Assembly (NCBI GenBank): GCA_020721585.1
Contig: DYMK01000007.1
Coordinates: forward strand, 1 to 64,000
Length of the DNA: 64,000 bases
Origin: Sulfuricurvum sp.
Lineage (GTDB): Bacteria; Campylobacterota; Campylobacteria; Campylobacterales; Sulfurimonadaceae
Direction: 5' to 3'
Positions 25,635-35,382 of the stretch are shown in pieces. The position numbers and the translations under genes were made by a program. Every line of letters begins with the position of its first letter. Position 1 is the first letter of the stretch. The notes under the pieces were generated by a model that had not been told where the DNA came from, ran no database searches, and saw only the letters and a list, made by a program, of their open reading frames with translations.

Positions 25635-25640
25635 TATAAT
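25635..25640 (+). promoter_or_regulatory. Candidate -10 box for acpS
   Basis: TATAAT in the 84-bp gap between the divergent mlaE and acpS genes, 50 bp before the acpS start. No clear -35. Confidence 0.4.
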
Positions 25641-25690
25641 CCACCCCATTTTAACGTGGATACGTAAAAATAAATTGCTTTGGATGGGTC

Positions 25691-26053
25691 GTGATGATCG
25701 GGATTGATCTTATTGCTGTATCGCGAATGAAGCGGTTCATGGATCGTTTTGGTCAGAAGGGGTTACGCCGATTTTTGGATGAGAACGAAATTGCCTTGGT
25801 CAAAAATCACCGCACCGCTGCGGGGTTTTGGGCTGCCAAAGAGGCGTGTTCCAAAGCATTGGGGTGTGGTATTGGTCGTGAGTGTGGTTTTCACGATATG
25901 CGCATTGCCAAAACGTCCAAAGGGGCACCTTATATCACCCTTAGCAACACCGTACACAATGCGTTTTCGATTACCGAAATAGCTATCTCAATTACCCACG
26001 ATGGCGCGTATGCCATTGCTGTGGTCACATTACAACAAGGAAAAAAATTATGA
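25691..26053 (+). CDS. acpS: Holo-[acyl-carrier-protein] synthase
   Basis: 120 residues from GTG 25691 or ATG 25694. It transfers 4'-phosphopantetheine to apo-ACP. Conserved IGIDLIAVSRM (metal-binding Asp) and FWAAKEACSKALG (Glu and Lys of the active site) are both present, with ISITHDGAYAIA near the C-terminus. The last codons overlap the next start by 4 bp. Confidence 0.94.
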   Translation: MMIGIDLIAVSRMKRFMDRFGQKGLRRFLDENEIALVKNHRTAAGFWAAKEACSKALGCGIGRECGFHDMRIAKTSKGAPYITLSNTVHNAFSITEIAISITHDGAYAIAVVTLQQGKKL

Positions 26054-26610
26054 GTATAAACGACGTATTAGCCCAACGAAGCAATCATCAATGTGAATTG
26101 TGTGGCGCAACCGAGAATTTAGCAGTTTTGAATCTGGGAGACAACAGCGCTGAACAATCGCTGTATCTGTGTGAGACGTGTCGCACCCAAATTTCCAATC
26201 CCGATGCTTTGGATGCGAGTCACTGGCGTTGTCTGAGTGATGTCATGTGGAGTGAAACTCCTGCCGTGCAAGCGATGTCGTACCGTTTGTTACAAGCTTT
26301 GGGGGAGATTGATTTGGTCGATATGATGTATTTGGAAGATTCTACCAAAGCCTTAGCCGATAGCATCGTCCTAGCAAGCGCGAGTACTGAAACCGCGGTC
26401 GTACAACGGGACAGCAACGGGACAATTTTGAGTCAAGGCGATACGGTCACCCTCATCAAAGATTTAGAGGTCAAAGGGGCGAACTTTACCGCCAAACGGG
26501 GGACAATTGTGAAAAACATCCATTTGACCGATGACCCACGCTACATTGAGGGGAAAATCAACGGTACCCACATCGTCCTTGTCGCCGAATACATGAAAAA
26601 GAGCAATTAA
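26050..26610 (+). CDS. PhnA/YjdM-like zinc-ribbon protein
   Basis: 186 residues. The N-terminal zinc ribbon has CELCG and CETCR cysteine pairs; the C-terminal PhnA domain reads GDTVTLIKDLEVKGANFTAKRGTIVKNI then EGKINGTHIVLVAEYMKK. Despite the PhnA name, this family is not the phosphonoacetate hydrolase, and its role is unclear. It is longer than YjdM because of a middle helical insert. It is translationally coupled to acpS. Confidence 0.85.
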   Translation: MSINDVLAQRSNHQCELCGATENLAVLNLGDNSAEQSLYLCETCRTQISNPDALDASHWRCLSDVMWSETPAVQAMSYRLLQALGEIDLVDMMYLEDSTKALADSIVLASASTETAVVQRDSNGTILSQGDTVTLIKDLEVKGANFTAKRGTIVKNIHLTDDPRYIEGKINGTHIVLVAEYMKKSN

Positions 26611-26689
26611 GGCGCTACCCCCTTCTCAAGCACTGTCACTTTTTTGGGGGGTGACTGTACTAAAACCACTACCTAAGGTATACAATAGC

Positions 26690-29600
26690 ATGACATTCAC
26701 TGAAAATGATATTCGCAACGCCGTTAAAGCCATTGATTTCATTAAAGGGAAAGAATATTTTGAGTACGGATATGTTGTTGACTGTGAGCCTAAGATTGAA
26801 AACGATACGTTATTGATCTTCTCTTCTGAAACACGAGGATCATCTCATAATTATTACCAGCAAAAAATTCAACTTCAAAAAACGATATTCGATACTTTCA
26901 AACTACATGGTCTTTGCAGTTGTCCTGTCGGATTAAACTGTAAGCACGTTGTTGCAGCGTGTTTAGCGTATACGTCGTTTAATGCAGTGGGGACAACAAG
27001 AGCTTTAAATCAATGGATCAACCGTTTCAAAGAGGCAGCTTCCCCTAAAAAAGAGTTTTTTCCTTCTTCCTCTGAACAACATATTATCCTTTATCGATTG
27101 TTTCATGATAGGCATCCTTACTCTCCAAGCGATGTTAGTTTTTACAAAACCAAGCGAGGGAAGCATGGGAAACTTAACAAAGGGAATCAAATTTCGATTC
27201 AAAGCTTTTTGTATAACGGAAATTTTGATGGTATTGTCAACGAAGAGGATTGGATCATTATAGGATTGTGCAAACTTCTTTACTCGCAAAGATTGGGAAA
27301 TATTCGTATCGAAGGGGAGGCGGGCTATAAACTTTTGAAAAAATTGGTTGAGACGCAACGGTGCTTTTTGGATGCAAATACGGAGCCTTTAAGTTTTTCT
27401 TCCGAACCATACGAATTAACGTTTCAATGGATTGCGCACGACATCGATCATTCAATGCTATGTTCCAATTTGACTCCCTATCAAGCCATTGTGCCAACGA
27501 TTCCCAAAGTGATGCTTGATGAGACAGCGAATATCCTCTACGAGATGACCACACAGCTGAATCAAAATAGCTTAGCATTGTTACTAAAAGCACCCGTACT
27601 CCAAAACGACCAGCTGATCAACGTGTATGAATCCCTGTATACGTTAGCACCCATCCCAGTCCCGATAGGCTATAGCATTGAAACGCTTCATGTCGCTCCC
27701 ATTCCGCATATCACCTTACAAAAAAACAGTGAAACCAAGGAATATAAAATCCATTTGACGATGAAGTATGAAGAATTTCAGTGCGAATGCTCTTCCGATG
27801 CAGATCGACATTATGTGAGTAAACAGGAGAAACGCATTGAAATTATTCGGGATAAAAAAGGGGAAAATGAGGCGATTAAAACGCTGAATCATTGTGGATT
27901 TATCCGTGAAATCATCAATAATCAACTTTATTTTTTCACCAAAAATTCTTTGAACACACAAACAGCGTTACAAGTATGGAACGATTTTCTCACCCTTCAT
28001 CGTCAAATTCTGGAAGATAACGGGTGGATTATTGTAATTGAAGAGGATTTTACCCTTCGTTTTGACGTTGCAGAATCCATCAGTGCAGAAAGTGAAGCGA
28101 TTAATGCGTGGTTTAGTCTCTCTTTTGATTTGGAATTTGATGGCGTATCCCGTCCTCTCGTACCCTTGTTGGCATCTATTATTAGCCAATATGATCATTA
28201 CCATACACTCCCCCCTAAACTGAATGTGGAGATTAAAGAAAACCATTATGTGAGTATTGATACTATCGAGATGGAACCCATTTTAAAGACAATTTTTGAA
28301 CTCTTTGACCAACGTGATGAAGAGGGCAATCTTAAAATTGGAGCGTATGAATCCCACTTGATCTATGATCTGGATGAGAATGTAGCATGGAAAGGGTCAC
28401 GTGAACTTCTCACACTGGGTGAAAAACTCAAAAATTTTGAGACCATCGAACGTGCCACTCCCCCCCAAGCATTAACGGCTACCCTAAGAGAGTATCAGCA
28501 GGAGGGACTTGATTGGCTTGGGTTCTTGCACGAATTTCGATTTGGCGGTATTTTAGCCGATGATATGGGGTTGGGGAAAACAATCCAGACTCTATCACAC
28601 CTCTCACTGCTTAAAGAAACGGGAAAACTTACTCTCCCCTCGCTTATTATTATGCCAACCTCGCTCATCGCTAACTGGCGTAACGAAACACACCGTTTTA
28701 CCCCCAATCTCTCAGTCTTAATACTGCATGGTTCCCAACGGATGGATGTGTACGAAAAGATCGATGAATATGACATCGTCCTCACTACCTATCCTCTTAT
28801 TGTGCGTGATGTGGACGTATTAGAGAAAAGACAGTTTGACTATATCATTCTTGATGAAGCTCAAAAAATCAAAAACCCTAAAACGAAGATGGCACAAGCC
28901 ATTAAAACGTTACACGCTCATCATCGTTTAGCCCTTAGTGGTACTCCGATTGAAAATCATTTGGGAGAATTGTGGTCGATTTTTTCGTTTTTAATGCCTG
29001 GATTTTTGGGAAATATGAGCTTCTTCAGAGAAGCCTACCAAAATCCCATCGAAAAAGAACGTGACATACATGTACAAGAGCGGTTGAATCGTCGTATCAA
29101 GCCTTTTTTACTGCGTCGTACAAAAGAATCTGTGGTCTTAGAGCTTCCTCCCAAAACGGAAATTATCAAATATACTCAGTTTGAACCCAAGCAAGCCAAA
29201 CTTTATGAGACCATTAGGGTTACTATGGAGAAAAAAGTACAAGACGCGATACGCTCTAAGGGGATTGGAAGTTCTCACATTACGATCCTTGATGCCCTCC
29301 TTAAGCTACGTCAAGTATGTTGTGACCCCTTGCTCCTCTCACTTGATGAAGCCAAAAAAGTTAAAGAATCCGCCAAACTGGAATTGTTGATGGATTTGCT
29401 CGAAGAGCTACTCTCTGAAGGGCGTAAAATTCTTATTTTTTCGCAATTTACTTCAATGCTCTCTATTATCGAAGCCAAACTCAATGGAGAGAAAATACCC
29501 TACACTAAACTCACCGGTCAGACACGCAAACGCGAAGAAGCGATTAAAGCGTTTACCGATGGGGAAGCAGAAATTTTTCTGATCAGTCTCAAAGCTGGAG

Positions 29601-29878
29601 GGGTAGGTCTAAACCTTACCCAAGCCGATACCGTTATCCATTATGATCCATGGTGGAATCCAGCTGTAGAAAATCAAGCGACTGATAGAGCGTATCGCAT
29701 TGGTCAAGATAAGCCAGTATTTGTTTATAAACTCATCGTTGAAAATTCGATTGAGCAGAAGATTTTAGAACTTCAAACTAAAAAACAACGTATTCAAAAC
29801 ACCATTTATGAGGGTGAAGAGAACGATAAAGAGAACGTATTTAAAGGAGAAGAACTTTTAAATCTTCTTAAAAGTTAA
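26690..29878 (+). CDS. SWIM zinc-finger SNF2-family helicase (copy 1)
   Basis: 1062 residues from ATG 26690, which has AAGGT upstream. A GTG at 26651 adds 13 weak residues. It opens with a SWIM finger (CSCPVGLNCKH), followed by a long middle region without a recognised domain, then the SNF2 motor: Walker A ILADDMGLGKTIQT, DEAQ box IILDEAQKIKNPKT, SGTPIENHLGELWSIF, and helicase C motifs LKAGGVGLNLTQADTVIHYD and DRAYRIGQDKPVF. It is a DNA-translocating ATPase of bacterial HepA/RapA-like type, function unknown. A diverged paralogue lies at 51022. Confidence 0.92.
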   Translation: MTFTENDIRNAVKAIDFIKGKEYFEYGYVVDCEPKIENDTLLIFSSETRGSSHNYYQQKIQLQKTIFDTFKLHGLCSCPVGLNCKHVVAACLAYTSFNAVGTTRALNQWINRFKEAASPKKEFFPSSSEQHIILYRLFHDRHPYSPSDVSFYKTKRGKHGKLNKGNQISIQSFLYNGNFDGIVNEEDWIIIGLCKLLYSQRLGNIRIEGEAGYKLLKKLVETQRCFLDANTEPLSFSSEPYELTFQWIAHDIDHSMLCSNLTPYQAIVPTIPKVMLDETANILYEMTTQLNQNSLALLLKAPVLQNDQLINVYESLYTLAPIPVPIGYSIETLHVAPIPHITLQKNSETKEYKIHLTMKYEEFQCECSSDADRHYVSKQEKRIEIIRDKKGENEAIKTLNHCGFIREIINNQLYFFTKNSLNTQTALQVWNDFLTLHRQILEDNGWIIVIEEDFTLRFDVAESISAESEAINAWFSLSFDLEFDGVSRPLVPLLASIISQYDHYHTLPPKLNVEIKENHYVSIDTIEMEPILKTIFELFDQRDEEGNLKIGAYESHLIYDLDENVAWKGSRELLTLGEKLKNFETIERATPPQALTATLREYQQEGLDWLGFLHEFRFGGILADDMGLGKTIQTLSHLSLLKETGKLTLPSLIIMPTSLIANWRNETHRFTPNLSVLILHGSQRMDVYEKIDEYDIVLTTYPLIVRDVDVLEKRQFDYIILDEAQKIKNPKTKMAQAIKTLHAHHRLALSGTPIENHLGELWSIFSFLMPGFLGNMSFFREAYQNPIEKERDIHVQERLNRRIKPFLLRRTKESVVLELPPKTEIIKYTQFEPKQAKLYETIRVTMEKKVQDAIRSKGIGSSHITILDALLKLRQVCCDPLLLSLDEAKKVKESAKLELLMDLLEELLSEGRKILIFSQFTSMLSIIEAKLNGEKIPYTKLTGQTRKREEAIKAFTDGEAEIFLISLKAGGVGLNLTQADTVIHYDPWWNPAVENQATDRAYRIGQDKPVFVYKLIVENSIEQKILELQTKKQRIQNTIYEGEENDKENVFKGEELLNLLKS

Positions 29879-30026
29879 AAACCTCATTTTCCCTATCTCT
29901 CTTGGCGGTATGGGAAGAGTGATGGTTTCTACTTTACAACTAAGGATAAGCGAGGATGGAATTCAGCTATTTTTTAGGATAAATTCTTTAGTATTTCTAT
30001 ATGTTTAAGTTTTTAGGAATATAGTT

Positions 30027-31022
30027 ATGAAAACCGTTGATATGCACACTCACCTCCTCAGCAGTGATGTTAGGTTTGATCGTTTTTACGACAAATTGGC
30101 CTTGCATTTTTTCGCCAAAAAGTTCGGAATGAACCTCAAAGCACTCTTGGATGATCCCTACGGCGAATACACCCGTGCGTTGCTTGCATCGGTCAGAGGC
30201 TCTCACTACGTCAAAAAAATTGTTCTTTTCGGTGTCGATGCACGGGTCGATGAGGCGGGAAAAGTTCTTCACAAAGACATCACCGTGTGTGCGACCAATG
30301 AGGACGTGGCGGCGTTGTACCGAGGGAACGAGGATGTCATCATCCCCTTTTTCTCCATCAACCCCAAACGTCCCGATGCACTTGATCTCATCGACCGCTA
30401 CGCCGATGCGGGATTTGTTGGGGCGAAGTTTTTGCAAAACTACTGGGGGGTGGATACCCGCGAAGAACGTTATCGTCCTTATTTCGACAAACTTTCCCAG
30501 CGTGGTCTGCCGCTGATCGTCCATGTGGGAAGTGAGAGCAGTGTTCACTCTTTTAAATCGTGTGAGAGTATTCAGATGCTGAATCATCCGCTAGAGGCGG
30601 GGGTTCAGGTGATCTGTGCGCACATGGCACTGAGTTATGATGCCCTTCACCCCTTCAAATCGCTTTCTAAAAATCCCAAATATTTTAATGCCGAGTATTA
30701 CACCCTCATCGATATGCTCAAGGGTTATCCCAATCTCTACGCCGACATCAGCGCATTGCTTACCCCTGTGAGAGCGAAAGTATTGCGTCATCTAAGCACG
30801 CAAAACGACATCCATCATAAGCTTCTTTTCGGTACTGATTTTCCTGTCCCGTTTAGTACGGTGTTTACCAGTTACGACCTTCCCTACGCCAAACGGTTTG
30901 AACTCTCTCGAGAAATAAATCCATTTGACCGCTATGCCAAAGCGATTTTAGAGTATTTCCCCGCAAGCAATCCCCTCTATACCAACTACACTAAACTATT
31001 AGGAGAAATTTTATCAAACTGA
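30027..31022 (+). CDS. Amidohydrolase_2 family metal-dependent hydrolase
   Basis: 331-residue TIM-barrel hydrolase. N-terminal VDMHTHLL supplies the HxH metal ligands; GLPLIVHVGSESS and CAHMALSYD provide further histidines; KLLFGTDFPVPFS carries the C-terminal metal Asp. This is the pattern of ACMSD/amidohydrolase-2 decarboxylases and hydrolases. The substrate cannot be predicted. The 148-bp gap before it holds no obvious promoter. It is 44 bp upstream of the cyclase gene, though that gene is visibly AT-richer. Confidence 0.85.
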   Translation: MKTVDMHTHLLSSDVRFDRFYDKLALHFFAKKFGMNLKALLDDPYGEYTRALLASVRGSHYVKKIVLFGVDARVDEAGKVLHKDITVCATNEDVAALYRGNEDVIIPFFSINPKRPDALDLIDRYADAGFVGAKFLQNYWGVDTREERYRPYFDKLSQRGLPLIVHVGSESSVHSFKSCESIQMLNHPLEAGVQVICAHMALSYDALHPFKSLSKNPKYFNAEYYTLIDMLKGYPNLYADISALLTPVRAKVLRHLSTQNDIHHKLLFGTDFPVPFSTVFTSYDLPYAKRFELSREINPFDRYAKAILEYFPASNPLYTNYTKLLGEILSN

Positions 31023-31066
31023 AAAACAGGATAAAATTTGTATTATTACAAAAAAAGGATTACTCT

Positions 31067-32254
31067 ATGACCGTCGAAGAAGAATTGATCCTTCTGAGAG
31101 ATGAAAATATTCGACTCAAAAGTTTACTACAGTTGAATGATTCCCTTCAAAAGCAAAATTTTACTATTGAAGAATTAGTTGATATTGATAAACTTAAAAT
31201 AATTTTTGAAAAGTTTTCTAAGTTGACAGGCTACACAGCAGGTTTTGTTAAGCAAGATACACGCGAAGTTTTGATTTCAACAGGTTGGACTGAAATTTGT
31301 AAAACACATCATCGTGGTCATGAATCCAGTGCTCAAATTTGTCAAAACAGTAATGCAGAGCTAACAAAAAATTTAAACACTAGCAAGCACATTCACCTCC
31401 ATCAATGTCAGCATGGGATGGTTGATGGTGCTACCCCTATTATTATTGATGGAAAACATCTAGCAAATCTTTTTAGTGGTCAAGTTCTCTTTCACAAACC
31501 TGATTTAGAAGATTTTAAAGAGAGTGCTGAACATTTTGGCTACGATATAGAAGGGTATTTAAAGGCTCTTTCAGAGGTAAAAATTATCTCTCAAGAGAAA
31601 TTGCACGATGTTTTAGAATTTTTAGCTTCCATTGCTAAATTAGTCGCTGAACTGGGAAAAGAAAAAAAAGAGTATTTGATTTTGATGAATTCTCTTGAAG
31701 GTATTGTGCTAAAAAGGACTGAAGAGCTGGAACAAGTGAATAAAAAATTGGAAGTTTTTGCCAATAATGATGCATTGACCCACTTGATGAATCGCCGTAA
31801 AATTGATAATGAACTTACGCATTTGTACAATCAGTATATAAAGTGTCAAACGCCTTTTTCTATTATTATTATGGACATTGATTTTTTTAAATCCGTGAAC
31901 GATCTACATGGTCACCATGTTGGTGATGTGGTTCTGAAAGAGGTTGCTCATATTTTACGATCCAATGGACGCAATAGTGATATTATTGGAAGGTGGGGAG
32001 GTGAAGAATTTTTGATTATTTGTAGCTACACAGATGAAAAAGGGGCTTTTTGTGTTGCTGAAAAATTGCGAAATAGTATTCAAAATCATCTGTTTACAAC
32101 AATTGGTCATAAAACAGCCAGTTTTGGTCTTTCTCAAATGCGTGCGAATCTTACACCTGAAGAAATTTTACAAGAAGCAGATCAAGCTTTGTATTATGCT
32201 AAAAAGCATGGACGAAACCAGTCAATAAAATTTTCTGATTTACTGTGCGACTAA
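31067..32254 (+). CDS. PocR-domain diguanylate cyclase (GGDEF)
   Basis: 395 residues. A short N-terminal coiled coil (2-30) is followed by a PocR sensory domain (about 40-180) with CKTHHRGHES, QCQHGMVDGATPIIIDG and LFSGQVLF, then a linking coil (200-240) and a GGDEF domain with active site GGEEF. RNSD five residues before it is an intact RxxD product-inhibition site. It makes the second messenger c-di-GMP. No transmembrane segment, so it senses a cytoplasmic ligand. The base composition is AT-richer than the neighbours recN and the amidohydrolase. Confidence 0.9.
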   Translation: MTVEEELILLRDENIRLKSLLQLNDSLQKQNFTIEELVDIDKLKIIFEKFSKLTGYTAGFVKQDTREVLISTGWTEICKTHHRGHESSAQICQNSNAELTKNLNTSKHIHLHQCQHGMVDGATPIIIDGKHLANLFSGQVLFHKPDLEDFKESAEHFGYDIEGYLKALSEVKIISQEKLHDVLEFLASIAKLVAELGKEKKEYLILMNSLEGIVLKRTEELEQVNKKLEVFANNDALTHLMNRRKIDNELTHLYNQYIKCQTPFSIIIMDIDFFKSVNDLHGHHVGDVVLKEVAHILRSNGRNSDIIGRWGGEEFLIICSYTDEKGAFCVAEKLRNSIQNHLFTTIGHKTASFGLSQMRANLTPEEILQEADQALYYAKKHGRNQSIKFSDLLCD

Positions 32255-32265
32255 ACGCATTTATT

Positions 32266-33801
32266 TTACCGACTCCCCCGTTTGAGGAGATTTTTGGCAA
32301 AGCCTCGTGCCTCTTCCCCAATCGCCTCTCCGCTGATGATACGAGCAATCTCTTCAATGCGTTCTTCGTGGCTTAGTTCACGAACACGGCTTTGATCCTC
32401 TTTGTAGACCAAAAAGTGTTGATCCCCCATGGAGGTGAGTTGGGGTTGGTGGGAGATGACAAAAATTTGGTAATTTTTGGAGAGATGACGTAACACTTTG
32501 GCGACACTCATCGACTCTTCGCCACTGAGATTGGCATCGATTTCATCGAGCATTAATACCCCGCCTTGACCCTCCATGCACTCCACTTTCAGTGCCAAAA
32601 GAGCCAAGCGGAGACGGTTAAACTCTCCTGAGCTGAGTTTGTCTAATTGTGTCCCCTCCAACCCCAAAACCACCCGACCAATCCCAAATGCACTCAATTC
32701 GATGGGTTCGACGGTGAGGGTCGCATTGCGTAAATACAGCATCGAAAGGTAGCCATTGAGCCTATCATGCAGTGTAGGAAGAATCGTTTTACGTCGTTTG
32801 GAGAGGGTCTTTGCAAGGGTTGAGAGCTGTTTTTGGTGTTTTTCGATACGGGCGTAGAGGTGGGTTTTGGAGGTTTCGATATTTTGGTAGGATTCTAACT
32901 CTACTATCTTTTGTTGGCGATAGTCCAATGCCTCTTGGATCCCTCCGTAGCGTCGTTTCAATTGCGCAATGTGTTCAATGCGATCCAAAATTGCTTCAAT
33001 GGACACCTCTTCTAAAAGTTCTAAATTTTCCAATTCCCCCTCGAACACGTTGCGCAACTCATTCATCGCATCATCGAAAAAAGCAGAGGGGTTGTCCAAA
33101 AGGGTCAAGGCAGTGGAGACACTGGATTCAAAACGGAAAATGGCTTGGGCTGCTTGGATTGCTTCGTGAATTTTTTCTTTTTTGGAGAGCTGTTTTTTGA
33201 TCTTTTGAAGTTCCTCATCTTCCCCGATTGTGGGGTGAATCGCATCAATTTTTGCTATCTCAAATTCGGCAAACTCTTTGAGTTGAAGGAGTTTTTTCTC
33301 TTGCGCAAGAAGGGTTGCTAATTGCTCTTTTTCGTCGATGAAAGTGGCATACAGGGTTTGGTAGGTTGCAAGATCATCCTTGTGGTCGGGATGGGTATGG
33401 GCAAGGTGGGCATCGACCAAACGCATCAGTGAAGCAGGTTCAAAATCCCCATAATGTTTGAGGCTGAGATGGCGTAAATAGCCCTTACTGATGGCCTCAA
33501 TGGCGGATTTGGATGTGCGTTGATGGTTGATAAAATAGGAGGTCTTCTCTTTTTTGACCTGACGAAAGATATTGGGAAATTCATTGATAATACCATACTG
33601 CTCTTCATTAATATGCCATCTGACCGAGGACTCACAGATACCAGCTTCAACATTGTCCAGTCCCACAGAGGCTAAAATCGAGCGCATCAAAATCGATTTA
33701 CCACTGCCGCTTGGCCCTGTAAACACAACAAGCCCCGATTTGAACTCCAATTGAGCTTCTTTGAACGATAAAAAATCTTTGAGATAAAAGCGTTCAATCA
33801 T
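32266..33801 (-). CDS. recN: DNA repair protein RecN
   Basis: 511-residue SMC-like ATPase for double-strand break repair. Walker A GPSGSGKSILMRSIL at 30-44, a central coiled coil (about 150-350), ABC signature LSSGEFNRLRLALLALKVE, Walker B VLMLDEIDANLSG, and VISHQPQL switch. Slightly shorter than E. coli RecN. It ends a five-gene minus-strand run pgsA-rseP-yggS-nadK-recN, with 3 bp between it and nadK. Confidence 0.93.
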   Translation of the reverse strand: MIERFYLKDFLSFKEAQLEFKSGLVVFTGPSGSGKSILMRSILASVGLDNVEAGICESSVRWHINEEQYGIINEFPNIFRQVKKEKTSYFINHQRTSKSAIEAISKGYLRHLSLKHYGDFEPASLMRLVDAHLAHTHPDHKDDLATYQTLYATFIDEKEQLATLLAQEKKLLQLKEFAEFEIAKIDAIHPTIGEDEELQKIKKQLSKKEKIHEAIQAAQAIFRFESSVSTALTLLDNPSAFFDDAMNELRNVFEGELENLELLEEVSIEAILDRIEHIAQLKRRYGGIQEALDYRQQKIVELESYQNIETSKTHLYARIEKHQKQLSTLAKTLSKRRKTILPTLHDRLNGYLSMLYLRNATLTVEPIELSAFGIGRVVLGLEGTQLDKLSSGEFNRLRLALLALKVECMEGQGGVLMLDEIDANLSGEESMSVAKVLRHLSKNYQIFVISHQPQLTSMGDQHFLVYKEDQSRVRELSHEERIEEIARIISGEAIGEEARGFAKNLLKRGSR

Positions 33802-33804
33802 GGT

Positions 33805-34659
33805 TTAATTCCCCCATCCTAATTTTTCTTTGAGTACGTCAAAATAGTTAAACTCTTTACGGTGGATAAGATGCGCCCCGCTTTGCGCCAGTTTAATATG
33901 CACCGTATCGTGATGGGTGATTTTTATCATCTCTTGCCCATCCAAGATCACCAACGCATTGGCATCAAGGGTCTTAATCTCAATTTCAAAATGCCCCGGA
34001 AGGACAACGGGGCGTTGAGTCAGCGAGTGGGGACAAATGGGGGTAAGGGCAAAAACATTGGTATTGGGAAATAATACTGGCCCCCCAGCAGAGAGGTTAT
34101 ACGCGGTGGAACCTGTAGGGCTAGAGACCACCACCCCATCACCATAATAGGTATTAAAATTACGCCCATCCACATACGTCTCTAGGCGAATCATTTTGGA
34201 AATCGAAGGGCGGGTAAGGACGATGTCATTAAACGCGACGACTTCACGAATCCCATGTTTGGTGCTAATGGTCGCTTGTACCATCACCCGATCATCGATA
34301 CGAAAATCCCCCACAAGGAGTTTATCGACAAAGCTTTCCAATTCATTAAAATCCAAATCGGCTAAAAAACCCAATTTCCCCGCATGAATCCCCAAAACGG
34401 GTAATTGAAACGGATAGACCCGTCGCACCGCAGAAATAAGGGTGCCATCCCCCCCAACGGTGACCAAAAAATCGCAATGACTGCACATCATCTCAAATGG
34501 TTCCCCCATCACATCAATCATCCCCCCACTAATATGGTCGATGAATACCTCAATGTTACGGGACTCGAAAATCCGCTTGGTCTCTAAAAACATCGTTTTG
34601 AGTTCGGGCGTTGAGGGGCGTAAAATGATCCCAACGCTTTTAATGGAAGTGAGTATCAC
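33805..34659 (-). CDS. nadK: NAD kinase
   Basis: 284-residue kinase that phosphorylates NAD to NADP. Family GGDGT motif VTVGGDGTLISAVRRV, then FNDIVLTRPSISKMIRLE, and GDGVVVSSPTGSTAYNLSAGGP are all present. It lies between yggS (45-bp gap) and recN (3-bp gap); the nadK-recN pairing is widespread in bacteria. Confidence 0.95.
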   Translation of the reverse strand: MILTSIKSVGIILRPSTPELKTMFLETKRIFESRNIEVFIDHISGGMIDVMGEPFEMMCSHCDFLVTVGGDGTLISAVRRVYPFQLPVLGIHAGKLGFLADLDFNELESFVDKLLVGDFRIDDRVMVQATISTKHGIREVVAFNDIVLTRPSISKMIRLETYVDGRNFNTYYGDGVVVSSPTGSTAYNLSAGGPVLFPNTNVFALTPICPHSLTQRPVVLPGHFEIEIKTLDANALVILDGQEMIKITHHDTVHIKLAQSGAHLIHRKEFNYFDVLKEKLGWGN

Positions 34660-34704
34660 GGCGAATCTCGTTTGTGTGGATTTTGAGGTTATTATAACGA
34701 ACTT

Positions 34705-35382
34705 TTAGCACGCAGGAAACAGAATCGATCCCAGTCGTACCAACGTCGAGCCACACGCGATGGCAAGCTCGAAATCCTCACTCATCCCCATCGAACAGAT
34801 AGTTGCATTGGGAAGTTGGTCAAAAATCAAGCGGGTACGTTCAAAACTTTTTTGAATCGTGGGGCGATCGTGGGTATGTGCGCCGATGCTCATCACCCCT
34901 TTGAGGTGGATATGGGGGCATTGCTCTTGAATTTGGGCGTAGGCTTGGAGTGAGGCTTCGGGTAAAAATCCCGATTTGGTCGATTCGTAGGCGGAATTAA
35001 TTTGGATCAGTGCCGAAACGTTTTTCCCCTCACGAGCGAGGCGATCATTCAAGGCAAGGGCCAATTCCACCGAATCAATCGAGTGAACTAACGCAGGGTT
35101 CAGAGAAATAAGGGGATTAATCTTATTTTTTTGGAGCGAACCAATAAAGTGCCACTCCAGTGGAAGCGCATCAAGGGCAGTGGCTTTAAGCTGGAGCGAT
35201 TGGACTTTATTCTCCCCAAACGCCCGCTGACCGATGGTATATAACGCTTCAATAGCTACTTCATGAACGTACTTGCTCACCGCAACCATTTTGACGATAT
35301 GGTGGTCACTCACCCCCAAACGCGCTTTTTCGATCCGTTCAATCACCCCATCTACGTGGCGTTTATAGTCTAATTGTGTCAT
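34705..35382 (-). CDS. yggS: YggS/PLPBP family pyridoxal phosphate homeostasis protein
   Basis: 225-residue PLP-binding TIM barrel without known catalysis, which buffers PLP and affects amino acid homeostasis. KMVAVSKYVHEVAIEAL contains the PLP lysine. FGENKVQSLQLKA, EWHFIGSLQKNKI, and CSMGMSEDFELAIACGSTLVRLGS are family signatures. It overlaps rseP by 4 bp. Confidence 0.93.
   Translation of the reverse strand: MTQLDYKRHVDGVIERIEKARLGVSDHHIVKMVAVSKYVHEVAIEALYTIGQRAFGENKVQSLQLKATALDALPLEWHFIGSLQKNKINPLISLNPALVHSIDSVELALALNDRLAREGKNVSALIQINSAYESTKSGFLPEASLQAYAQIQEQCPHIHLKGVMSIGAHTHDRPTIQKSFERTRLIFDQLPNATICSMGMSEDFELAIACGSTLVRLGSILFPAC

Noticed and set aside
26635-26655. GTCAC/GTGAC inverted repeat before the SNF2 copy 1 gene
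   Set aside because: Only 5 bp of stem with an 11-nt loop; could be a REP relic but too weak to call.
32811-33200. 129-residue plus-strand ORF opposite recN
   Set aside because: Shadow frame of recN with odd composition; no start context. The same applies to other long antisense frames, for example 15333-15902 and 21384-22019.
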